Shown piece by piece: positions 1 to 5,683 of a stretch of 12,351 bases of DNA (position 1 is its first letter; the number at the start of each line of letters is the position of its first letter). A model generated the notes under the pieces. The model saw only the letters and a list, made by a program, of their open reading frames with translations, had not been told where the DNA came from and searched no databases. Source of the stretch: DSNY01 sp016861185. GTDB taxonomy: Bacteria; Pseudomonadota; Gammaproteobacteria; Burkholderiales; Burkholderiaceae_F. Location: contig SZOR01000114.1 of NCBI GenBank assembly GCA_030263275.1, forward strand, positions 1 through 12,351, in the 5' to 3' direction. Both the position numbers and the translations under genes were made by a program.

Positions 1-687
1 CCAGACGATGGCCGTGTCGGGATTGGCCACGCCCGGCCCGGGGAGGCGCTCCGCCTCGAACACCGGGCCGATGAATACCTGCTCGCCGCGGAAAACCCGC
101 GCCAGCCGCTCACTGAAGGCCGGCGCAAGCCGCCGGCCGGTGTACTCCGGCACCAGGGAAGCGAGCAGGATGCCGTCGGGGGCGACGATGTTGGCCAGCG
201 CCAGGTTGCGTTCCTCGAGGGCGGGTGCCAGGCGCTTCTGGAGTTCGTCATTCAGGCGCCGCGCCGTCGAGGGTTTCCTGTCGCGGGAATGGGCAATCAG
301 CTCGCGCACCATGCGGTCGCCCCTGCCGGCCTTCTGCTCGGCGGCGCGATAGCGCAGCATCAGATGCGGGAAATCGAGGTTCCACGGGTGCGGCGGCACG
401 TACGGACACTTGGTCATGTAGCACATGTCGCACAGGTAGCACTGGTCGACGACGTCCTTGTACTTCTCCTTCGGAACGCCGTCGACCTCGCCGGTCGGGC
501 CGTTGTCGACCAGGTCGAACAGCGTCGGGAACGCTCCGCACAGGCTGACGCAGCGGCGGCAGCCGTGGCAGATGTCGAATACGCGTTCGAGCTCCTCGTC
601 GAGCGCGGCGCGGTCCCAGAACTCGGGGCTCTTCCACGCAAGCGGATGGCGGGTGGGCGCTTCGAGGCTTCCTTCGCGAACGGTCAT
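1..687 (-). CDS. Heterodisulfide reductase-like Fe-S protein, N-terminal part, running into a Cache-like region; partial at left edge
   Basis: 229 codons are visible from ATG at 687, with no stop before the window edge. Residues 1-115 match the Fe-S oxidoreductase that commonly neighbours rubrerythrin in proteobacteria. The start MTVREGSLEAPTRHP is typical, and two [4Fe-4S] motifs are visible: C40-x2-C43-x2-C46-x3-C50, and C83-x2-C86-x2-C89-x4-C94 followed by PYVPPHPWN. The second motif resembles GlpC/HdrC-type electron-transfer modules. The family usually runs to roughly 440 residues with cysteine-rich CCG domains at the C-terminus. Here, after about residue 116-130, the sequence changes: IVAPDGILLAS near 167, PEYTGRRL near 180 and FRGEQVFIGPVFE near 199 read like the ligand-binding part of a double-Cache sensor. 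Third-position choices also shift (more CGG, CTT, GTT, AGT, AAT). The frame stays open and well coded throughout. The N-terminal call is confident. Whether the tail is a true fusion or a chimeric join is unresolved. The start is preceded by a weak AAGAG. Confidence 0.75.
   Translation of the reverse strand, partial: MTVREGSLEAPTRHPLAWKSPEFWDRAALDEELERVFDICHGCRRCVSLCGAFPTLFDLVDNGPTGEVDGVPKEKYKDVVDQCYLCDMCYMTKCPYVPPHPWNLDFPHLMLRYRAAEQKAGRGDRMVRELIAHSRDRKPSTARRLNDELQKRLAPALEERNLALANIVAPDGILLASLVPEYTGRRLAPAFSERLARVFRGEQVFIGPVFEAERLPGPGVANPDTAIVW
297..342 (-). other. Apparent junction between Fe-S domain and Cache-like sequence
   Basis: Family resemblance to the rubrerythrin-linked Fe-S protein is strong up to FPHLMLRYR (residues 107-114) and gone by STARRLNDELQKRL (residues 140-153). 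The change therefore falls at about codons 116-130. No frameshift or stop marks the spot. The exact breakpoint cannot be set by eye. Confidence 0.45.
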
Positions 688-716
688 TGGCGGCTCTTGT
701 GGAGGAACGGGCAATG

Positions 717-772
717 CGCTTCGTCGAAAACGGCACGCCGCGCTCGACGAAGCGGGCTGCACTGCAGCCCGC
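717..772 (-). repeat. Two overlapping inverted repeats downstream of rubrerythrin
   Basis: The first inverted repeat has perfect 11-base arms at 717-727 (CGCTTCGTCGA) and 744-754. The second has perfect 10-base arms at 752-761 (GCGGGCTGCA) and 763-772 separated by one base. The arms share 752-754, so the two stems compete for those bases in a minus-strand transcript. There is no T-run, so this is not a standard intrinsic terminator. It could stabilise the rubrerythrin mRNA or reduce read-through into the Fe-S gene. Confidence 0.5.
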
Positions 773-794
773 CCCGGTAGGGCGATCGCTGAGC

Positions 795-820
795 GCTCCG
801 GACGGCGCAGCGCCCGGAGC
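795..820 (-). terminator. GC-rich stem-loop just after rubrerythrin stop
   Basis: Arms GCTCCG (795-800) and CGGAGC (815-820) enclose a second stem, GGCGC (804-808) and GCGCC (810-814), with a three-base bulge on one side. It begins 8 bases after the rubrerythrin stop codon. No U-tract follows, so it is either a weak terminator or a 3'-end stabilising structure. Confidence 0.35.
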
Positions 821-828
821 AGGTCACG

Positions 829-1251
829 TCAGTCGACGATCGAGTCGAGCGTCTTCTGGAACTTGTTGGCGTGCGAGCGCTCGGCCTTCGCCAGCGTCTC
901 GAACCAGTCGGCGATTTCGTCGAAGCCTTCCTGGCGCGCGGTCTTGGCCATGCCCGGGTACATGTCGGTGTACTCGTGCGTTTCGCCGGCGATCGCGGCC
1001 TTCAGGTTGGCCTTGGTCGGGCCGATCGGCAGGCCCGTGGCCGGATCGCCGACCTGCTCGAGGTATTCGAGGTGGCCGTGTGCATGGCCTGTCTCGCCCT
1101 CGGCCGTCGAGCGGAACACTGCGGCGACGTCGTTGTAGCCCTCGACGTCGGCTTTCGCCGCGAAGTACAAGTAGCGCCGGTTCGCCTGCGACTCACCGGC
1201 GAACGCGTATTTCAGGTTCTCCTCGGTCTTCGAACCCTTGAGTTGTGCCAT
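829..1251 (-). CDS. Rubrerythrin-family di-iron protein without rubredoxin domain
   Basis: A 140-residue cytoplasmic ferritin-like di-iron protein. Rubrerythrins reduce hydrogen peroxide and protect against oxidative stress using electrons from a small redox protein. The four-helix ligand pattern is visible: E20 in AFAGES, E53-x2-H56 in EGETGH, E90/E93 in GETHEY, and E124-x2-H127 in AERSH. Classical rubrerythrins are about 190 residues and carry a C-terminal rubredoxin with two CxxC motifs. This one ends after the di-iron domain and has no cysteine, so its electrons must come from a partner. The co-directional Fe-S protein starting 141 bases downstream is the natural candidate (inference). 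The start at 1251 is preferred over longer readings because AGGAG lies 6 bases upstream and the family N-terminus MAQLKGSKTEENL begins there. The family call is firm; the physiological substrate is not tested. Confidence 0.93.
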   Translation of the reverse strand: MAQLKGSKTEENLKYAFAGESQANRRYLYFAAKADVEGYNDVAAVFRSTAEGETGHAHGHLEYLEQVGDPATGLPIGPTKANLKAAIAGETHEYTDMYPGMAKTARQEGFDEIADWFETLAKAERSHANKFQKTLDSIVD

Positions 1252-1280
1252 AGCAGTCTCCTGGTTGGATCCAACGGACG

Positions 1281-1309
1281 AAAAAGCCGATGCCGCTTCC
1301 TGCGGCGTC
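1281..1309 (-). terminator. Possible intrinsic terminator or leader hairpin before rubrerythrin
   Basis: On the minus strand GCCGC-AGGAA-GCGGC forms a 5-bp GC stem (1292-1306), extended by two more pairs across a mismatch. It is followed six bases later by TTTTT (1285-1281). It may end the acyl-CoA dehydrogenase transcript. It lies only about 30 bases before the rubrerythrin start codon, so if the promoter is farther upstream it sits in that gene's leader. Confidence 0.35.
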
Positions 1310-1320
1310 AAGCAACCGGG

Positions 1321-1366
1321 AATCTACGCGCGCGCCTGCTCTGGAACCAATGGTTTGTGCCAATGG
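1321..1366 (-). promoter_or_regulatory. Candidate rubrerythrin promoter with two CCAATGG dyads
   Basis: Reading the minus strand, TTGGTT (1350-1345) and TAGATT (1326-1321) are spaced by 18 bases, a plausible but imperfect sigma-70 pair. The -35 overlaps the hyphenated dyad AACCA-a-TGGTT (1345-1355). A second copy of CCAATGG lies at 1360-1366, 13 bases from the first, within a similar dyad GCCAaTGGC. The repeated dyad over a -35 element is suggestive of an operator; no regulator can be named. Confidence 0.35.
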
Positions 1367-1414
1367 CCGGAATAGGCGATCGCTATGAATCGCCCGCATT
1401 CCACGGCGATCTTT

Positions 1415-3220
1415 CTAGAACTGCTCGGCGGGAAGCGCGAGTACGCCGGCTGCACCGTCGACGATGCTGTCGCGCAGCCCGGAAGCGGTGGTGAGCACGT
1501 GGTCGGCGAAGAAGCGCGCCGTGGCGATCTTCGCGCGATGGAAATCCGCGTCGGCGCTGCCCCGCCCCAGTCTTGTTGCCGAGGCGAGTGCGGCGCGCGC
1601 CATCTGCCAGCCGCCGTGGATAACCCCGGCCAGTTTCAGGAAAGGCACCGACCCGGCGAACACGCCGCGGATGTCGCTCCTGAAACCGGCGACCACATAG
1701 TCGACCGCGTCTTCGTAGGCCTGGATCGCCACACCGAGCCGGCGCCCCATCGCCACGAGATCGACGTCGCTCGATCCCGCGAGCTCGGCCTGCGTGGCCC
1801 GCATCTGCGCGATGAAGGCCTTGGTGACCGCGCCGCCGTCGCGAACGGTTTTGCGGCCGACGAAATCGTTGGCCTGGATCGCGGTCGTGCCTTCGTAGAT
1901 CGTCAGGATGCGCGCGTCGCGGTAGTACTGCGCGGCGCCCGTTTCTTCGATGAAACCCATGCCGCCGTGCACCTGGATGCCGGCCGACGCCACGTCGATC
2001 GACATCTCTGTGCTCCAGCCCTTGACGATCGGCACTAGGTATTCGTACGCGGCACGCGCCTGCTTGCGCTTCGCCTCGTCCGGATGCAGGTGCGAAACGT
2101 CGTACCACGCGGCGGCGACGTAGGCGATCGCGCGCGCGGCCTCGGTGCTGGCCCGCATGAACATCAGCAGCCGGCGCACGTCCGGGTGATGCACGATCGC
2201 GACCGGTCTGTTCGAACCCTCGACCGCGCGGCTCTGCACGCGCTCCTTCGCGTAGGTTGCCGCCTTCTGGTAGGCGCGCTCGGCGACCGCGATCCCCTGC
2301 ACGCCGACCTGGAAGCGCGCCGCGTTCATCATGATGAACATGTACTCGAGGCCGCGGTTTTCCTCGCCGACCAGGTAGCCGATCGCACCGGGACCGACCT
2401 CGCCCTTGCCGTCACCGTAGATCAGCACGGCGGTCGGGCTGGCGTTGATGCCGAGTTTGTGTTCGATCGACGCGCAGTACACGTCGTTGCGCTTGCCGAG
2501 CTTCCCGTCCGCGTCGACCAGGAACTTGGGCACGATGAACAGCGAGATCCCCTTGACACCTTCGGGCGCGTCCGGCGTGCGCGCGAGCACGAGGTGGACG
2601 ATGTTCTGCGCAAGATCGTGCTCGCCGTAGGTGATGAAGATCTTCTGGCCGGTGATGCGGTAGCTGCCGTCGGGCTGGCGGACTGCGCGCGTGCGAACCT
2701 GCGCGAGGTCGGAGCCGGCCTGCGGCTCGGTCAGGTTCATCGTTCCGGTCCAGCTTCCGTCGATCAGCCGCGGAACGTAGAGTTTCCTCTGCGCTTCGCT
2801 GCCGGCGGTCAGCAGCGCTTCGATCGCGCCGTCGGTCAGCAGCGGGCACAACGCGAAGGAGAGGTTGGCCGATTGCAGCATCTCGGTGCACGGTGTGGCG
2901 ACCAGTTTCGGCAGCCCCTGCCCGCCATACTCCTGCGGATGCTGCACGCCCTGCCAGCCGGCCTCGACGAATGCGCGGAAGGCGTCCTTGAAGCCGGGCG
3001 TGGTCCTGACTTCGCCGTCGCGCCAGGTCGCAGGCTGAACATCGCCGGTGACGTTCAGCGGCGCGACCACCTCGGCCATGAAGCGCGCGTTCTCGTTCAG
3101 GACGGCTTCGATCGTTTCGTCGGTTGCGTCCTCGCAGCCCGGGAGCTTCTGGATTTCGGCCAGGCCCGCAAGCTCGTTCATCACAAACAGCATGTCTTTG
3201 ATCGGTGCCGCGTAGCTCAT
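1415..3220 (-). CDS. Acyl-CoA dehydrogenase, 601-residue DmdC-like subfamily
   Basis: An FAD flavoprotein that introduces the alpha,beta double bond into an acyl-CoA and passes electrons to ETF. At 601 residues it exceeds the ~380 of classical MCAD-type enzymes. Extra N-terminal and C-terminal segments mark the subfamily often labelled 3-methylmercaptopropionyl-CoA dehydrogenase-like. Visible elements are the substrate/flavin-binding MNLTEPQAGSDL (161-172), TGQKIFITYGEHD (190-202), QVHGGMGFIEETGAAQYYRD (416-435), and the catalytic glutamate E443 in IYEGTTAIQ. The start at 3220 is chosen because GGAG lies 6 bases upstream and the family start MSYAAPIKDMLFVMNEL follows. The 39 codons in front are not family-like. 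The gene follows etfB-etfA after a 79-base gap, which directly supplies its electron acceptor. Substrate (fatty, branched or sulfur-containing acyl-CoA) cannot be read from sequence. Confidence 0.95.
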   Translation of the reverse strand: MSYAAPIKDMLFVMNELAGLAEIQKLPGCEDATDETIEAVLNENARFMAEVVAPLNVTGDVQPATWRDGEVRTTPGFKDAFRAFVEAGWQGVQHPQEYGGQGLPKLVATPCTEMLQSANLSFALCPLLTDGAIEALLTAGSEAQRKLYVPRLIDGSWTGTMNLTEPQAGSDLAQVRTRAVRQPDGSYRITGQKIFITYGEHDLAQNIVHLVLARTPDAPEGVKGISLFIVPKFLVDADGKLGKRNDVYCASIEHKLGINASPTAVLIYGDGKGEVGPGAIGYLVGEENRGLEYMFIMMNAARFQVGVQGIAVAERAYQKAATYAKERVQSRAVEGSNRPVAIVHHPDVRRLLMFMRASTEAARAIAYVAAAWYDVSHLHPDEAKRKQARAAYEYLVPIVKGWSTEMSIDVASAGIQVHGGMGFIEETGAAQYYRDARILTIYEGTTAIQANDFVGRKTVRDGGAVTKAFIAQMRATQAELAGSSDVDLVAMGRRLGVAIQAYEDAVDYVVAGFRSDIRGVFAGSVPFLKLAGVIHGGWQMARAALASATRLGRGSADADFHRAKIATARFFADHVLTTASGLRDSIVDGAAGVLALPAEQF

Positions 3221-3243
3221 CTCACGCTCCCAGAAAGACGAAA

Positions 3244-3280
3244 GGGGCACAGGGCCACGGCGTTCCGTGCGCTGTGCCCC
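3244..3280 (-). terminator. Strong stem-loop between etfA and acyl-CoA dehydrogenase
   Basis: Outer arms GGGGCACAG (3244-3252) and CTGTGCCCC (3272-3280) pair perfectly over 9 bp. An inner CACGG/CCGTG stem (3256-3260, 3265-3269) closes on a 4-base loop. On the minus strand the stem is followed by a broken T-rich stretch (CTTTCGTCTTTCT). It ends 24 bases ahead of the dehydrogenase start. It is probably a partial terminator or a processing/stability element that sets the etfBA to dehydrogenase ratio. Confidence 0.55.
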
Positions 3281-3299
3281 CGCTGTCGACGATCGCCGC

Positions 3300-4232
3300 C
3301 TAGCCCAGTTCCTTGACCAGTTGCGGCACGACTTCAAAGAGGTCGCCGACGATGCCGTAGTCGGCCACCGAAAAGATCGGCGCCTCCGGGTCCTTGTTGA
3401 TCGCGACGATCACCTTCGAATCCTTCATACCGGCCAGATGCTGGATCGCGCCCGAGATGCCGACGGCGATGTAGAGCTGCGGCGCAACGACCTTGCCGGT
3501 CTGGCCGACCTGCCAGTCGTTCGGCGCGTAGCCCGCGTCGACGGCCGCCCGCGAAGCGCCGAGCGCGGCGTTCAGCTTGTCGGCGAGCGGCTCCAGCAGC
3601 TTGAAGTTCTCGGCCGAGCCCATGCCGCGCCCGCCCGCAACGACTACCTTTGCGCCCTGCAGCTCGGGACGATCGCTCTTGGCGACCTCGCGCGCGACGA
3701 ACTTCGAAAGGCCCGCGTCGGCCACCGGCGTCACGTTTTCGACCGCGGCGTTGCCGCCTTCGGCCGGCGCCGCGTCGAAGTTGGTCGGCCGCGCCGTAAC
3801 GACCTTGATCGCATCGTTCGATTGCACGGTGGCGATCGCGTTGCCCGCGTAGATCGGCCGCGTGAACGTGTCCGCCGATTCGACGCCGATGATGTCCGAC
3901 ACCTGCGCGCTGTCGAGCTTCGCCGCCACGCGCGGCAGCACGTTCTTGCCGAAGCTCGTGGCCGGTGCGAACACATGGCTGTAGCCCCGCGCGAGGGCGA
4001 GCACCTGTTCCGCGACGTTTTCGGCGAGCCCGTCGGCCAGATGCGAGGCGTCGGCGACCAGCACCTTGCTTACGCCCTGGATCTTCGCCGCCTGCTGCAC
4101 GACCGCGGCGCAGTTGTGGCCGGTGACGAGCACGTGCACCTCTGCCGTGGCCTTTGCCGCCGCAGTGACGGTGTTCAGCGTGGCCGCCTTCAAGTGCTGA
4201 TCGTCGTGTTCGGCGAGTACGAGTGCAGGCAT
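3300..4232 (-). CDS. etfA: Electron transfer flavoprotein alpha subunit (EtfA)
   Basis: The 310-residue alpha subunit of ETF, a soluble heterodimer that takes electrons from acyl-CoA dehydrogenases and hands them to ETF:ubiquinone oxidoreductase. The N-terminal half (from MPALVLAEHD) is the alpha/beta domain that pairs with EtfB. The C-terminal half binds FAD: VVAGGRGMGSAENF (197-210) is followed by the diagnostic ETF-alpha signature at 253-287, with key segments GISGAIQHLAGM and AINKDPEAPIF. Length is normal. GGAG sits 7 bases before the ATG at 4232. It begins 49 bases after etfB and is followed by the acyl-CoA dehydrogenase, a typical beta-oxidation electron-transfer set. No missing residue was noticed. 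Confidence 0.97.
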   Translation of the reverse strand: MPALVLAEHDDQHLKAATLNTVTAAAKATAEVHVLVTGHNCAAVVQQAAKIQGVSKVLVADASHLADGLAENVAEQVLALARGYSHVFAPATSFGKNVLPRVAAKLDSAQVSDIIGVESADTFTRPIYAGNAIATVQSNDAIKVVTARPTNFDAAPAEGGNAAVENVTPVADAGLSKFVAREVAKSDRPELQGAKVVVAGGRGMGSAENFKLLEPLADKLNAALGASRAAVDAGYAPNDWQVGQTGKVVAPQLYIAVGISGAIQHLAGMKDSKVIVAINKDPEAPIFSVADYGIVGDLFEVVPQLVKELG

Positions 4233-4281
4233 GAACGATCTCCGGGATTCTTCACGGTCTATGCGCGCGGGTGCGCGGCGA

Positions 4282-5031
4282 CTAGAGCACTTTCGCTTCG
4301 GTCTTCAGCTTGGCGACGAGTGTGGCGGCGTCGGGCACCTTGATGCCGGCCTTGCGCGCCGGCGGCTCGGCGACTTTCAGCGTCTTCAGCCGAGGCGTCA
4401 CGTCGACGCCGAGGTCCGCGGGCTTGACCGTCTCGAGCGGCTTCTTCTTCGCTTTCATGATGTTCGGCAGCGTGACATAGCGCGGCTCGTTCATCCGCAG
4501 GTCGACGGTCACGACCGCGGGCAGCTTCACCGACACCGTCTCCAGTCCGCCGTCGACCTCGCGCACGACTTCCGCGCGGCCGTCGGCGATCTTCAGCTTC
4601 GACGCGAAGGTCGCCTGCGGCAGACCCGCGAGTGCAGCCAGCATTTGCCCGGTCTGGTTCGCGTCGTCGTCGATCGCCTGCTTGCCGAGCAGCACGAGTT
4701 GCGGTTGCTCCTTGTCGACCAGCGCCTTCAGCAGTTTGGCGACGGCCAGCGGCTGCAGCTCGACGTCGGTTTCGACCAGGATTGCGCGGTCGGCGCCGAT
4801 CGCCATCGCCGTGCGCAGCGTCTCCTGGCACTGCGCCACGCCGCATGAAACGGCGACGATTTCGGTCGCCACCCCCGCTTCCTTCAGCCGCACCGCCTCC
4901 TCGACGGCGATCTCGTCGAACGGATTCATCGACATCTTGACGTTGGCGATGTCCACGCCGGTCTGGTCCGACTTCACCCGGACCTTGACGTTGTAGTCGA
5001 CGACGCGCTTGACGGGAACGAGGATCTTCAT
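4282..5031 (-). CDS. etfB: Electron transfer flavoprotein beta subunit (EtfB)
   Basis: The 249-residue beta subunit of ETF, which binds a structural AMP and carries the loop that docks onto acyl-CoA dehydrogenases. Visible are the family N-terminus MKILVPVKRVVDYNVKV, the nucleotide-binding stretch KQAIDDDANQTGQM (117-130), the ETF-beta signature VREVDGGLETVSVKLPAVVT (156-175), and the recognition loop LPNIMKAKKKPLE (188-200). The start at 5031 is chosen because MKILVPVKR is the normal beginning; the 12 codons in front are not family-like. No good Shine-Dalgarno sequence is seen just upstream (CCCTGTCCCC), which is odd for a well-expressed gene. It is the first gene of the etfB-etfA-dehydrogenase set, with a TATAAT box about 50 bases upstream. 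It appears to be a classical, non-bifurcating ETF by context. Confidence 0.97.
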   Translation of the reverse strand: MKILVPVKRVVDYNVKVRVKSDQTGVDIANVKMSMNPFDEIAVEEAVRLKEAGVATEIVAVSCGVAQCQETLRTAMAIGADRAILVETDVELQPLAVAKLLKALVDKEQPQLVLLGKQAIDDDANQTGQMLAALAGLPQATFASKLKIADGRAEVVREVDGGLETVSVKLPAVVTVDLRMNEPRYVTLPNIMKAKKKPLETVKPADLGVDVTPRLKTLKVAEPPARKAGIKVPDAATLVAKLKTEAKVL

Positions 5032-5079
5032 GGGGACAGGGCTCGAGGGGAGCAGTGCGGGATGCAATTGAACGCGGCG

Positions 5080-5085
5080 ATTATA
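5080..5085 (-). promoter_or_regulatory. -10 box (TATAAT) for the etfB-etfA-acyl-CoA dehydrogenase set
   Basis: A perfect TATAAT on the minus strand lies in the 105-base gap between yqaA and etfB. It would place the transcript start about 40 bases before the etfB ATG. No good -35 hexamer is present at 16-18 bases; the region there is G-rich (GGGGGACGGGG). An activator could be needed (inference). Confidence 0.5.
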
Positions 5086-5136
5086 CGAAGGCAGGCGCCC
5101 CGTCCCCCTTGATCCGCCGCATGTCGAGCAACGCCT

Positions 5137-5577
5137 CTACGGCGCCAGCCGCGGCAACACGGTCGCCGCGATCCAGCTCCACCCGCCGGCGACGAGCGCG
5201 TAGCGCACGAGCTTGCCGATCGCGAACAGCGCGAGCGCGAGCCATGGGTTGAAGCGCAGCCAGCCCGCGGCGACCGCCAGCGCGTCGCCGACCAGCGGCA
5301 GCCAGGAGAACAGCAGCGACCAGTAGCCGTACCTGTGCAGGTAGATGATCGCCTTGTGCTGCGCGCGGTTCGGGATCAACCGGCCGACCGCGTAAGAAGT
5401 CATTCCGCCGAGCGTGTTGCCGGCGGTGGCCACGCCGACCGCCTGCCACACCACCTCGGGATGCTTGTGGATGACGGCGACGAGAACGAACTCCGAGCCG
5501 CCCGGCAACACCGTCGCGGCAACGAAACTCGCAATGAACAAGCCGACGAATCCGGCTTCGGCCGAAAAATCGAACAT
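5137..5577 (-). CDS. yqaA: YqaA-family (SNARE-associated/DedA-like) inner-membrane protein
   Basis: A 146-residue, mostly hydrophobic protein matching the small YqaA branch of the DedA/VTT superfamily (E. coli YqaA is of nearly equal size). Characteristic segments are ATVLPGGSEFVLVA (21-34), TAGNTLGGMTSYAVGR (51-66), the YGYWSLLFSWLPLVGDAL stretch (83-100) and AIGKLVRYALVA (119-130). The acidic residue E29 and R125 sit where DedA-family proteins keep functional charges. DedA relatives are linked to lipid-carrier flipping and membrane homeostasis, but the role of YqaA is not established. No signal peptide is evident; several membrane helices are expected. The ATG at 5577 lacks a clear Shine-Dalgarno sequence, but upstream in-frame sequence is not protein-like. 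The gene is divergent from putA and lies upstream of etfB on the same strand, with its own likely promoter. Confidence 0.85.
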   Translation of the reverse strand: MFDFSAEAGFVGLFIASFVAATVLPGGSEFVLVAVIHKHPEVVWQAVGVATAGNTLGGMTSYAVGRLIPNRAQHKAIIYLHRYGYWSLLFSWLPLVGDALAVAAGWLRFNPWLALALFAIGKLVRYALVAGGWSWIAATVLPRLAP

Positions 5578-5604
5578 GCGCGACAGGAACTGCGGCAGAG
5601 CGCG

Positions 5605-5643
5605 ATTGTATCGGCGCACTTTGCGCAGACCCGGTGCTAGAGT
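5605..5643. promoter_or_regulatory. Divergent yqaA/putA promoter region with central dyad
   Basis: On the plus strand TGC-TAGAGT (5635-5643) looks like an extended -10 for putA, giving a leader of about 35 bases. On the minus strand TACAAT (5610-5605) fits a -10 for yqaA. Between them is the perfect dyad GCGCA-ctt-TGCGC (5614-5626). It lies where both -35 regions would overlap, a natural place for an operator. -35 elements are poor for both directions. Assigned by eye only. Confidence 0.4.
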
Positions 5644-5683
5644 CGCGCCGCGAAAAAGCGGATGCCGCTGGGAGACACCCGCG

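Noticed and set aside
1350..1367. Sigma-54-like TGGCAC element upstream of rubrerythrin (minus strand)
   Set aside because: The TTGG that should form the -12 element is one base too far and lacks the needed GC, so spacing and sequence both fail.
1375..1410. Alternating GGCGAT/ATCGCC inverted repeats after the acyl-CoA dehydrogenase stop
   Set aside because: Only 6-bp arms with 8-10 base loops and no T-run; these words are common by chance in this GC-rich sequence.
3221..3337. 39-codon N-terminal extension of the acyl-CoA dehydrogenase
   Set aside because: It crosses the etfA stop and the stem-loop, is not family-like, and ATG 3220 has a good GGAG at proper spacing.
5414..5683. 90-codon N-terminal extension of putA
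   Set aside because: It is antisense to yqaA and is not a ribbon-helix-helix domain; ATG 5684 has a good ribosome-binding site.
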